Assembly: GCA_003221085.1 (NCBI GenBank)
Contig: QHUD01000193.1
Span: 1 to 31,085 of the forward strand
DNA from: Gemmatimonadota bacterium
GTDB taxonomy: Bacteria; Gemmatimonadota; Gemmatimonadetes; Gemmatimonadales; GWC2-71-9
Direction: 5' to 3'
Length of the DNA stretch: 31,085 bases
The position numbers were made by a program, and so were the translations under genes. Under the pieces are notes generated by a model. The model was not told the DNA's origin. It did no database searches and worked only from the letters and a program-made list of their open reading frames with translations. This document shows, in pieces, positions 25,191 to 31,085 of this stretch; position 1 is the stretch's first letter, and every line of letters begins with the position of its first letter.

Positions 25191-25424
25191 GCGATAGTAG
25201 GGATAGAACCAGTCGTAAGCGGGACGGAGCACTCTCCCGGCCGCCACCAGCACGCCCTCGTGGCCGGCGCCGGAGATCTGGAAGAAGATCTTGTTCTGCC
25301 GCTTGAGCTGAATCTCCTTGTCGTCGATGCGCCGCGACAGGAGCATCAGGCGATACATGTCGAGCAGGTCGGCCTTGGACAGGGATTTGGTAGCCCGGGG
25401 CCGGGGTTGAGCGCGCGTCGCCAT
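24951..25424 (-). pseudogene. N-terminal fragment of the E1 alpha part, separated by deletion/frameshift
   Basis: The ATG at 25424 begins MATRAQPRPRATKSLSKADLLDMYRLMLLSRRIDDKEIQLKRQNKIFFQISGAGHEGVLVAAG...YDWFYPYYR. This is the normal start of E1 alpha, including the GAGHE and YPYYR motifs. After codon 78 (about 25191) the frame leaves the conserved sequence and runs on as unrelated residues to a stop at 24951. The conserved reading continues in another frame from about 25190. Together with the larger downstream part this is one broken gene: a segment of roughly 30 codons, not a multiple of three bases, has been lost at 25186-25193. It could be a true mutation or an assembly error. Confidence 0.85.
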
Positions 25425-25433
25425 GGGACAAAG

Positions 25434-25443
25434 ATAGTACCAT
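25434..25443. promoter_or_regulatory. Overlapping divergent -10 boxes between the E1 and flavin reductase genes
   Basis: On the plus strand TACCAT (25438-25443) precedes the ATG at 25454 by 10 nt. On the minus strand TACTAT (25434-25439) precedes the ATG at 25424 by 9 nt. The boxes overlap by 2 nt in a 29-nt gap, and neither gene has a Shine-Dalgarno. Polymerase could not open both at once. -35 sequences would lie inside the opposite coding regions and are not clear. Confidence 0.42.
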
Positions 25444-25453
25444 ATTCCGTGGC

Positions 25454-25936
25454 ATGAACGCGGCCGCGACACAAACGGTCCTCCGACATGTCACCTACGG
25501 TCTGTACGCGCTCAGCGTCAAGCGGGAGGGCGATGAGCACGGCATAACCGTCAACTGGGTCAGCCAGGCCTCATTCGACCCCCCGATGGTGGTGGTAGCG
25601 GTAGAGAGCACCTCCAAGATGATCGAGATGATCCGCGACGCGCATCACTTCGCCATCAGCGTGTTTCACGACGGGCAACGCGACGTGGCAGAAAAGTTGG
25701 GGCGCGGCCCGGCGGGGGCATCGCCCAAGCTCAAGGGAATTAAGACCAAGCCGGGGCCGATCTCCGGTGCGCCGGTGCTCGCGGAGGCGCTCGGGTGGGT
25801 CGAGTGTCGGGTCGTCGCGACACTCCCGAGCGGAGATCATACACTCGTCTTGGGTGAGGTGGTCGAAGCGGGCGTCGAGCACGAGGGAGCGCGACCCCTC
25901 ACGCTTCAAGACTCGGGACTCAAGTACTCCGGCTAG
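25454..25936 (+). CDS. Flavin reductase-like, FMN-binding split-barrel protein
   Basis: The 160-residue protein matches the flavin reductase domain family. Features are VTYGLYALSVKREGDEHGITVNWVSQASFDPPMVVVAVESTSKM (phosphate- and isoalloxazine-binding strands), HHFAISVFHDGQRDVAEKLG and, near the end, CRVVATLPSGDHTLVLGEVVEAG. Such proteins bind FMN and use NAD(P)H to give reduced flavin to partners, or act alone as small flavoproteins. It has neither a signal peptide nor a second domain. No monooxygenase partner is next to it, so its electron acceptor is unknown. The start ATG lies 10 nt after a -10-like box. Its TAG stop overlaps the stop of the convergent amidohydrolase gene in CTAG (25933-25936). 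Confidence 0.85.
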   Translation: MNAAATQTVLRHVTYGLYALSVKREGDEHGITVNWVSQASFDPPMVVVAVESTSKMIEMIRDAHHFAISVFHDGQRDVAEKLGRGPAGASPKLKGIKTKPGPISGAPVLAEALGWVECRVVATLPSGDHTLVLGEVVEAGVEHEGARPLTLQDSGLKYSG

Positions 25937-27585
25937 CGCCGGTAGACGACCCTGCCCCCGACGATAGTGTAGCGTACCCGCGCCCGATCGAGCGAGTCGG
26001 AAGGCAGGGCGAAGAGGTTGCGGTCCAGTACGACGAGGTCCGCGTCAGCACCAGGTGCCAGGATGCCCCGTTTTGACTCGTCGAACGTCGCATAGGCGTT
26101 GCCCGCCGTATACGCGCGTAAGGCCTCTCCCACGGAGATCTTCTGCTCCGGCACCCACCCATTCGGGTTCTTGCCGTCCAGTGTACGCCGCGTAACCGCG
26201 GCGTACACGCCGAGGATCGGGTCGAGCGGCGCCACAGTCCAGTCCGAGCCGAACGCGAGCTTGCCCCCCGTGTCGAGCAGTGTGCGGAACGCGTAGGTCG
26301 TCTTGATGCGGACCGGCCCGATGCGGTGTTCCACCCAGCGGCCGTCGTCGATGGCATGATACGGCTGCATCGAGGCGATCACGCCGAGCTTGCCGAACAA
26401 CGAGATATCCTGGGGGCGCAGGTGTTGGGCGTGCTCGACCCGGAAGCGCCGGTCGCGCGGCCCATGCGCCCGGGTCACGCTGTCGTAGATCGAGAGAAGG
26501 AAGGCATTGGCGCGATCACCGATCGCGTGGACGGTAACCTGCAGTCCCGCGGAGTCGGCGCTCCCGATCCAGCGTCGCATGTCCGCCTCGGGGTGCTGCA
26601 ACAATCCGTAGTAGCCCGCCGAATCGCTGTAAGGCTCGAAGAAGTACGCGGTGCGCGACCCCGCCGAGCCGTCCATGTAGCCTTTGAGACCGCCGATTTT
26701 CACCCAATCGTCGCCGCGCCCGGAGCGGCTCACGGTCTCTGCGACCGCCCGCCACGACTCGAGCGGAAGATAGAGCGCGGCCCGGATGGTGAGCCGGCCC
26801 GCCTGCTCGAGCCGGCGGTAGCTCGCGAGATCGGCCCACGACGCAGACATGTGGGAAGTGGCCGTGACTCCCAAGGAGGCGGCGTAGGCGAGCGCGCGGG
26901 CGAGGGCCGAGTCACGGTGGGCCGGGGACGGCTCGGGGATCACCCGGCCGATGAGATCGAGCGCCCGGTCTTTGAAGATGCCAAGGGGGTCACCCGTCTT
27001 CGGATCGCGCAGGATCTCGCCACCGGAGGGGGTGGGAGTGTCCTTCGTGACCGCCGCCGCGCGCATCGCGGCGGTGTTGGCGAGCGCCTCATGGCCGTCC
27101 ACCCGGTTCACGAATACGGGATTGCTCGGCGTGACCGAATCGATCCACTCGTGCCGGGGAAGCGGCTGACCGGCCCACAGCGTGTGGTCCCAGTCGCCCC
27201 CGGTGATCCAGTCGCCGGGCTTCAGGGTTTGGGCGTACTGCTTGATGCGTCGGATGAACTCCTTGGGGGTCGCCGCATTCCTGAGGTCCACCGACGCGAG
27301 CTGGAACCCGCCGTCGACGAAGTGGGTGTGTCCGTCGGTGAAGCCGGGCAGCACGAGCCCGCCGTTTGCCTGAATCCATTGGGTCGTGGGGCTCGCATAG
27401 CGTCCGACCTGCGCGCTGTCGCCGATCGCGAGGATGTTGCCGCCGGCGAGCGCGACCGCGCCCCGCTGGGGTGCTCCGGTCGAGAGGCCAGTCCAGACCA
27501 TTCCCCCGGAGACGATGATGTCGGCTTTCCGGGCGCAGGCAGCGAGGGGCAGGCAGACGAGTCCCAAACACAAACGGAGGCGCAT
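25933..27585 (-). CDS. Amidohydrolase-family lipoprotein (YtcJ-like)
   Basis: MRLRLCLGLVCLPLAAC is a lipoprotein signal with lipobox LAAC (Cys17). The mature protein has the composite beta-sandwich plus TIM barrel of the amidohydrolase superfamily, in the YtcJ-like subgroup of about 550 residues. Visible motifs are PGFTDGHTHFVDGG (metal-binding His86 and His88), GGDWDHTLW, VNRVDGHEALANTAAM, TVHAIGDRAN, RVEHAQHL and FGSDWTVAP, whose Asp is the last metal or catalytic residue. A C-terminal sandwich strand pair follows (GILAPGADADLVVLDRNLF). It would hydrolyse amide or imide bonds in the periplasm, substrate unknown. The start is 8 nt after the stop of the small helical protein gene, so the two form an operon. 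Confidence 0.9.
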   Translation of the reverse strand: MRLRLCLGLVCLPLAACARKADIIVSGGMVWTGLSTGAPQRGAVALAGGNILAIGDSAQVGRYASPTTQWIQANGGLVLPGFTDGHTHFVDGGFQLASVDLRNAATPKEFIRRIKQYAQTLKPGDWITGGDWDHTLWAGQPLPRHEWIDSVTPSNPVFVNRVDGHEALANTAAMRAAAVTKDTPTPSGGEILRDPKTGDPLGIFKDRALDLIGRVIPEPSPAHRDSALARALAYAASLGVTATSHMSASWADLASYRRLEQAGRLTIRAALYLPLESWRAVAETVSRSGRGDDWVKIGGLKGYMDGSAGSRTAYFFEPYSDSAGYYGLLQHPEADMRRWIGSADSAGLQVTVHAIGDRANAFLLSIYDSVTRAHGPRDRRFRVEHAQHLRPQDISLFGKLGVIASMQPYHAIDDGRWVEHRIGPVRIKTTYAFRTLLDTGGKLAFGSDWTVAPLDPILGVYAAVTRRTLDGKNPNGWVPEQKISVGEALRAYTAGNAYATFDESKRGILAPGADADLVVLDRNLFALPSDSLDRARVRYTIVGGRVVYRR

Positions 27586-27593
27586 GGATTCTC

Positions 27594-27863
27594 TCAGCGC
27601 AGTCTCGTGATGCGGTGGATGGTCTCGAGCGCGGCGATGGGGTCCGGTCCGGGGGTCTTTCCGGCGCCCGGCTCGGCCCCTGTCGGAAGGGACGTGAGCG
27701 CGTCGCGGATGTCGAGCAGGACCTCGAGCAGCAGCTGCTCCCGCTGATAGGCGGCGTCGAGATCCGCCATGCGCTCCTGGTCGCCAGCGGCCTTGGCTCG
27801 CTCGTAGGCCTCGCGGTAGATGGCCTCGAGATTACCGAGGATGCGGTCGCGGAGACGGGGCAT
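27594..27863 (-). CDS. Small helical hypothetical protein (89 aa)
   Basis: The sequence MPRLRDRILGNLEAIYREAYERAKAAGDQERMADLDAAYQREQLLLEVLLDIRDAL is almost entirely amphipathic helix with many charged residues. A Gly/Pro-rich turn (TGAEPGAGKTPGPDP) and a short final helix (IAALETIHRITRLR) follow. I do not recognise a family. It could be a coiled-coil or helical-hairpin protein. The start at 27863 is preferred over one 30 nt upstream because AT-rich -10 boxes lie 8-10 nt before it. It precedes the amidohydrolase gene by 8 nt on the same strand, but nothing else links the functions. Confidence 0.68.
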   Translation of the reverse strand: MPRLRDRILGNLEAIYREAYERAKAAGDQERMADLDAAYQREQLLLEVLLDIRDALTSLPTGAEPGAGKTPGPDPIAALETIHRITRLR

Positions 27864-27871
27864 GGGAGAAA

Positions 27872-27879
27872 ATAATATA
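27872..27879 (-). promoter_or_regulatory. Candidate -10 box for the small helical protein operon
   Basis: On the minus strand this stretch reads TATATTAT. It contains TATATT (10 nt before the ATG at 27863) and TATTAT (8 nt before). It is one of the most AT-rich spots in the window and again predicts a leaderless transcript. Confidence 0.5.
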
Positions 27880-27903
27880 GAGGCGCCTACCATCCGCCGC
27901 CCC

Positions 27904-29157
27904 TTATACCGCCCGCATCACCAGCCCACTCGGCACTTTGGGCACGAAGTACGTCGACTTGGGGGGCATGACGTCGCCCGCGTCCGCCACGGCGAACACG
28001 TCCTGCACTTTCGTGGGATTGAGCAGCACCGCGGCGGCCGCGCGAGCGTTTCTGACCGCATCGAAGGCGGCACGCGGGTCGGGCGTGTAGGCGAGGGACG
28101 GCGTCGCCGTACCCGCCCCTAGGATGCGCTGCACCACCAGCGTCTCGATCCTGGCCACATCCAGCGCGCGGACCGCGGGGGTCTTGCCCAGCTCCGGGAC
28201 CTTGGCGAGCGGGGCGTCCTTCCTCAGGACCAGGGTAAGGTCATAGGCATCGGGGAACGCCACGATGCACGCCGTGCGCTCGCGACCGAGCTCGGCCAGC
28301 CGCTCTACCCGGTCCATACAGGGTGCCACCCGCCCGATCTCGAACCACTCTTGCCAGAGCTCGACCAGCTTGGTCGGATCGCGCCCGGCGCCGAAGATGA
28401 TGCGGTGGGTGGGGAGGATCGCGAGGCCGGGATCGCCCGCCGACACGATGAACGAGAGCACGCGGTCGGCGGTCGGCCGCTCCCGCGAATACGCCACGGC
28501 GGTCTCGTAACGGTGATGACCGTCGGCGATGTAGAGCTGCGCCCGGCCCGCCAGGCGGGCGAGCTCCGCTGCCGGAGCGCCCGACACGATCCAAAGGCGG
28601 ATGCTCACGCCGTCGAGCTCGGCGCGCGCCGCAGGCACACCGGAGGCCCGTTTCACCAGGGCCTGGGCCAGCATCTGGTCGGGGTCCGGCGCGAGCAGGA
28701 AGATCGACTCGAGGTTCGCCGCGGTGGCGCGCAGCAGGGCCAACCGGTCGGCCTTAGGCGCCGAGTGCGTCTGCTCGTGCGGCCGCACGCGCCGCGTTTG
28801 GAACGGCTCGGCGCGCACGGCGGCGAGCATCCCGATGCGCGTGCGCCGCTCGCCCGACGGCACGGCGTAATCTTGCGCGACGACGTACACCGACTCCCCG
28901 GGATCCGGTTGCACCACGCCTGCCTCTCGCCACCCGGCGAGCAGCATCGCGGCCTGCGCGTAGCGGTCCCCGCCCCCGCCCGATGGCGCTTCCGGGAGCA
29001 TGACATGCACGATATTGTGGGGATCGCGCGCCGCGTAGCGTGCGCGGTCCTCGGTCGAAATGACGTCGTAGGGGGGCGCGATGAGGGCGCTCAACTCTTT
29101 CGCGACGTAGCGCTCTCCGCGGAACGGCGCGACCAGCGGCGGCAGCTCGGCGTTCAC
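27904..29157 (-). CDS. DUF1015 family protein
   Basis: The 417-residue protein matches DUF1015 (COG4198), a widespread family without settled function. Conserved stretches are ELSALIAPPYDVIS (21-34), HNIVHVMLPE (47-56), TRRVRPHEQTHSAPKADRL (121-139), YIADGHHRYETAVAYSRE (209-226) and ILPTHRIIFG. The ADGHHRYETA segment resembles the DGHHR motif of the ParB-like free-serine kinases (SerK/SbnI). A nucleotide-using enzyme is therefore possible, but this is an inference from one motif. The GTG at 29157 is chosen because homology starts there; the long open frame further upstream runs across the MazG-like gene and part of rsgA. The gene is divergent from the MazG-like gene with only 18 nt between the starts. 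Confidence 0.82.
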   Translation of the reverse strand: MNAELPPLVAPFRGERYVAKELSALIAPPYDVISTEDRARYAARDPHNIVHVMLPEAPSGGGGDRYAQAAMLLAGWREAGVVQPDPGESVYVVAQDYAVPSGERRTRIGMLAAVRAEPFQTRRVRPHEQTHSAPKADRLALLRATAANLESIFLLAPDPDQMLAQALVKRASGVPAARAELDGVSIRLWIVSGAPAAELARLAGRAQLYIADGHHRYETAVAYSRERPTADRVLSFIVSAGDPGLAILPTHRIIFGAGRDPTKLVELWQEWFEIGRVAPCMDRVERLAELGRERTACIVAFPDAYDLTLVLRKDAPLAKVPELGKTPAVRALDVARIETLVVQRILGAGTATPSLAYTPDPRAAFDAVRNARAAAAVLLNPTKVQDVFAVADAGDVMPPKSTYFVPKVPSGLVMRAV

Positions 29158-29175
29158 GATTGCCCGGAGCCTCCC

Positions 29176-29496
29176 GTGTCCCTGCGTGAAGCCCAACAGA
29201 CGGTCGATCGGTGGATCGGCCAATATAAAGAAGGATACTTCCCTCCGCTCACCAACCTCGCCCGGCTCACCGAAGAAGTGGGTGAGCTGGCGCGGGAAGT
29301 GAACCACCGGTTCGGCGAGAAGACGAAGAAGGCCGACGAGCCGGAGGGCTCGATCGCGATGGAGCTGGCGGACATTCTGTTCGTCGTCATCTGTCTCGCC
29401 AACTCTCAGGAGATCGACTTGGACGACGCCTTCGCGGAGATGATGCGGAAAGTCACCTCCCGCGACGCCGACCGCTGGACCAGGAAGGCACGTTGA
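29176..29496 (+). CDS. MazG-like nucleotide pyrophosphohydrolase
   Basis: The 106-residue single-domain protein has the all-alpha NTP-PPase motif: EExxE at Glu33/Glu34/Glu37 (LTEEVGELAREVN) and ExxD at Glu63/Asp66 (MELADILFVVICLAN). These residues bind the magnesium ions that activate water for cleavage of NTPs or dNTPs to NMP and pyrophosphate. The start GTG 29176 has GGAG at 29166-29169 with 6-nt spacing. The last 44 nt overlap the 3' end of the convergent rsgA gene. The preferred nucleotide is unknown; house-cleaning of non-canonical nucleotides is typical. Confidence 0.88.
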   Translation: MSLREAQQTVDRWIGQYKEGYFPPLTNLARLTEEVGELAREVNHRFGEKTKKADEPEGSIAMELADILFVVICLANSQEIDLDDAFAEMMRKVTSRDADRWTRKAR

Positions 29497-30382
29497 CCTC
29501 CTCGTAGATGCGCTGGTAGGATACGAGGCGATCCGGGTCGAACACGCCTCGCTCCGCGGCCTGCCGGACGCCGCATCCCGGCTCAGCGAGATGCCGGCAG
29601 TTGTCGAAGCGACACTGGTCGAGGAAGGGCCGGAATTCGGCGAAGTAGGCGCCCAGGCGCTCGGGATCGATCCCCCACGTGCCCACCTCGCGCAACCCCG
29701 GCGTGTCCACGACATAGCCCCCCGTGGCGACAGGCACGACGAGTGCAGCGCGGGTCGTGTGCTTTCCCGCATCCCACTTCTGGCTGATCTCACCGATGCG
29801 GAGGTTCAGCCCCGGATCGAGTGCGTTCAGCAGGCTGGATTTCCCGACGCCCGATTGACCGGTGAGCACTGACTCCCGCCCACGCAACAGATCGCGCAGC
29901 GCGGCCAGCCCCTCCGGCTGCTTCACAGAGGTCCCGAGCACCTGGTAGCCTGCCGGCCCGTAGCGCCCCCGCAGGGAATCCAGCACGCTGCGGTCGAGGT
30001 CGATCTTGTTGAGGACGAGCACGGCGGGGATACGGTTGGCCGCCGCGATCACCAGGAATCGATCGAGGAGCCGGGGGCTGGGCTCCGGGCTCCGAGCCGA
30101 CGCGACGACCACGACCTGGTCGACGTTGGCGGCGATCGGCTGCGCCCGGGGGCTCCGCTCGGCGGCGGCACGACGCGCGAGGACGCTCCGGCGCGGCCGC
30201 ACACCGCAGATGGTGGCGCGGCCCGCGGCATGCACCTCGAGCTCCACCACGTCTCCCGCCACCACACGGTCGTCGTCCCGGTGCTTGAGCTTGCCGCGGA
30301 GCGTGGCGACCACTTCGCCACCATCGGTGTGCACACGATAGGCGGAGCCTGCGCGTGCGAGGACGACGCCGGTGGTAATCAC
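29453..30382 (-). CDS. rsgA: Ribosome small subunit-dependent GTPase RsgA
   Basis: The protein has the circularly permuted GTPase order that defines RsgA: NKID (125-128, G4) comes before GQSGVGKSS (175-183, G1), GKHTT (206-210, G2) and DTPG (226-229, G3). An N-terminal OB-fold (1-70) and a C-terminal zinc-binding region with Cys257, Cys262, His264 and Cys270 complete the protein at 309 residues. RsgA acts as a late checkpoint in 30S ribosome assembly. The start GTG (30382) overlaps the stop of the upstream small gene by 4 nt (GTGA). The 3' end overlaps the convergent MazG-like gene by 44 nt. Confidence 0.95.
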   Translation of the reverse strand: MITTGVVLARAGSAYRVHTDGGEVVATLRGKLKHRDDDRVVAGDVVELEVHAAGRATICGVRPRRSVLARRAAAERSPRAQPIAANVDQVVVVASARSPEPSPRLLDRFLVIAAANRIPAVLVLNKIDLDRSVLDSLRGRYGPAGYQVLGTSVKQPEGLAALRDLLRGRESVLTGQSGVGKSSLLNALDPGLNLRIGEISQKWDAGKHTTRAALVVPVATGGYVVDTPGLREVGTWGIDPERLGAYFAEFRPFLDQCRFDNCRHLAEPGCGVRQAAERGVFDPDRLVSYQRIYEEVNVPSWSSGRRRGR

Positions 30383-30696
30383 CGCCGTCCCCCTCCCTGT
30401 TTCTCGATACAGTCGTCGAGGTGCCGCTTCACGTCCTGCAGAGTCAAGGCGAGCAGCGGGGCGAGCGCGTCCGCGGGCGTCGCACCCCGGAACAGATAGT
30501 CTGTCTCGAGGTGGCCGACCGGTCGATCGCCCGCGTCCGACCAGCGCACGAACAGCAGCGCCGCTCCGTAGCGTCCCTGCCCGTCCGGCGAGTCATCCAC
30601 GTACGTTCCCACCGAGTAGGATTGGCCGTCGCTCCCGGAAAACGCGGGCGCGCGCTCGTGCACCCGCTGGTAGCCGCCCAGCGTACCGTCCGTCAG
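30379..30696 (-). CDS. Small hypothetical protein between proline dehydrogenase and RsgA
   Basis: I do not recognise a family. The sequence contains GGYQRVHERAPAFSGSDGQSYSVGTYVDDSPDGQGRYGAALLFVRWSD, a strand-rich part, followed by a helix (ADALAPLLALTLQDVKRHLDDCIEKQG). It is probably a small soluble alpha/beta protein. The ordinary start would be GTG 30663 (94 residues). CTG 30696 overlaps the TGA stop of the proline dehydrogenase gene (CTGA) and gives 105 residues that begin TDGTLGGYQRVHERAPAF. I prefer it because the sequence looks continuous there and the GTG has no clear Shine-Dalgarno. Its own stop overlaps the rsgA start. The gene is thus coupled on both sides in one operon. Confidence 0.66.
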   Translation of the reverse strand: MTDGTLGGYQRVHERAPAFSGSDGQSYSVGTYVDDSPDGQGRYGAALLFVRWSDAGDRPVGHLETDYLFRGATPADALAPLLALTLQDVKRHLDDCIEKQGGGRR

Positions 30697-31085
30697 CTCC
30701 GCCGTAGGGACTCCCGCAACATGTTGCCGACGAGGAACGCCACGTTCGCCGGCCGCTCAGCGAGCCGGCGCATGAGATAGGGATACCACTGGGTCCCGAA
30801 TGGAACGTAGACGCGCACGTTGTATCCCTGGCGCCGCAGCCCGAGCTGCAGATCGCGCCGCACTCCGTACAGCATCTGGAACTCGAAGCGCGGAGACTGG
30901 ATGCCCTTGTCGCGGGCGAAGGCCTTGGCGTGCTCGATGATGCGCGCGTCGTGCGTCGCGATGCCGGGGTAGTTGCCCTTGAGCATGAGCCGCTCCATGC
31001 AGCGAACGTAGGTCGCATCGACATCGCGCTTGTCGGGGAAGGCGACGCTGTCCGGCTCTTGATACGCACCCTTGCACAATCGGAC
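30693..31085 (-). CDS. Proline dehydrogenase, C-terminal part (5' end outside window)
   Basis: The frame is open to the right edge and reads RLCKGAYQEPDSVAFPDKRDVDATYVRCMERLMLKGNYPGIATHDARII, followed by RFEFQMLYGVRRDLQLGLRRQGYNVRVYVPFGTQWYPYLMRRLAERPANV. These are typical of the FAD-binding TIM barrel of monofunctional proline dehydrogenase: the K-G-A-Y-x-E strand, FEFQMLYGVR, and YVPFG..W.PY..RRL.ERP. The enzyme oxidises proline to pyrroline-5-carboxylate. The short C terminus, which ends soon after the ERPAN motif, means no P5C-dehydrogenase domain is fused. It is the most upstream visible gene of an operon with the small unknown protein and rsgA. Confidence 0.92.
   Translation of the reverse strand, partial: VRLCKGAYQEPDSVAFPDKRDVDATYVRCMERLMLKGNYPGIATHDARIIEHAKAFARDKGIQSPRFEFQMLYGVRRDLQLGLRRQGYNVRVYVPFGTQWYPYLMRRLAERPANVAFLVGNMLRESLRRS

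Noticed and set aside
29158..29793. Long N-terminal extension of the DUF1015 frame
   Set aside because: The frame runs antisense through the MazG-like gene and lies over part of rsgA. Homology begins at the GTG 29157.

Overview
The window is very GC-rich and tightly packed: 22 genes or gene parts are called, and no gap exceeds 260 bases. The gene content suggests a chromosomal segment of a Gemmatimonadota-like bacterium. It includes an OmpA-type porin with thrombospondin-3 repeats, secreted M14 and M28 peptidases, a DUF5916 outer-membrane barrel, a Pkn-type kinase with a 2TM domain, a one-chain alpha/beta 2-oxoacid dehydrogenase E1, and several lipoproteins. This assignment is inference from gene content only. 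I see no tRNA, rRNA, IS element, phage gene or CRISPR array.

Layout. Bases 1-5004 (+) encode cell-envelope and secreted proteins: an OmpA-family porin cut by the left edge, a zinc carboxypeptidase-like protein and a DUF4015 glycoside-hydrolase-like protein. Bases 5008-7032 (-) encode an aconitase-family enzyme with the swivel domain first. Bases 7079-9604 (+) hold a secreted propeller-like protein and an M28 peptidase. Bases 9605-13164 (+) form the least familiar block: an unrecognised 379-residue protein, a TrmB-like regulator translationally coupled to a lipoprotein alpha/beta hydrolase, and a TetR regulator. Each transcription unit there is preceded by its own palindrome. Bases 13178-18299 (-) hold the DUF5916 barrel protein and Lon. 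Bases 18550-20394 (+) encode a membrane Ser/Thr kinase. Bases 20391-25424 (-) encode a membrane spermidine-synthase-like protein and a 2-oxoacid dehydrogenase E1 that is broken by a deletion and frameshift. Bases 25454-25936 (+) encode a flavin reductase-like protein. Bases 25933-29157 (-) hold an amidohydrolase lipoprotein, a small helical protein and a DUF1015 protein. Bases 29176-29496 (+) encode a MazG-like protein. Bases 29453-31085 (-) hold RsgA, an unknown small protein and proline dehydrogenase, cut by the right edge.

Regulation. Six genes have a TANNNT box 8-10 nt before the start codon and no usable Shine-Dalgarno. This suggests leaderless transcripts are common here. Two inverted repeats, in front of the TrmB-like and TetR genes, look like autoregulatory operators. 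Convergent genes lie end to end or overlap, twice sharing a CTAG stop overlap, so almost no room is left for terminators. The only hairpin I would call a possible terminator follows lon.

I found no convincing new multi-gene system. The best leads are the E1 disruption, the leaderless promoter pattern, the two operator/regulator pairs, the unrecognised 379-residue protein with its palindrome, and the permuted aconitase.
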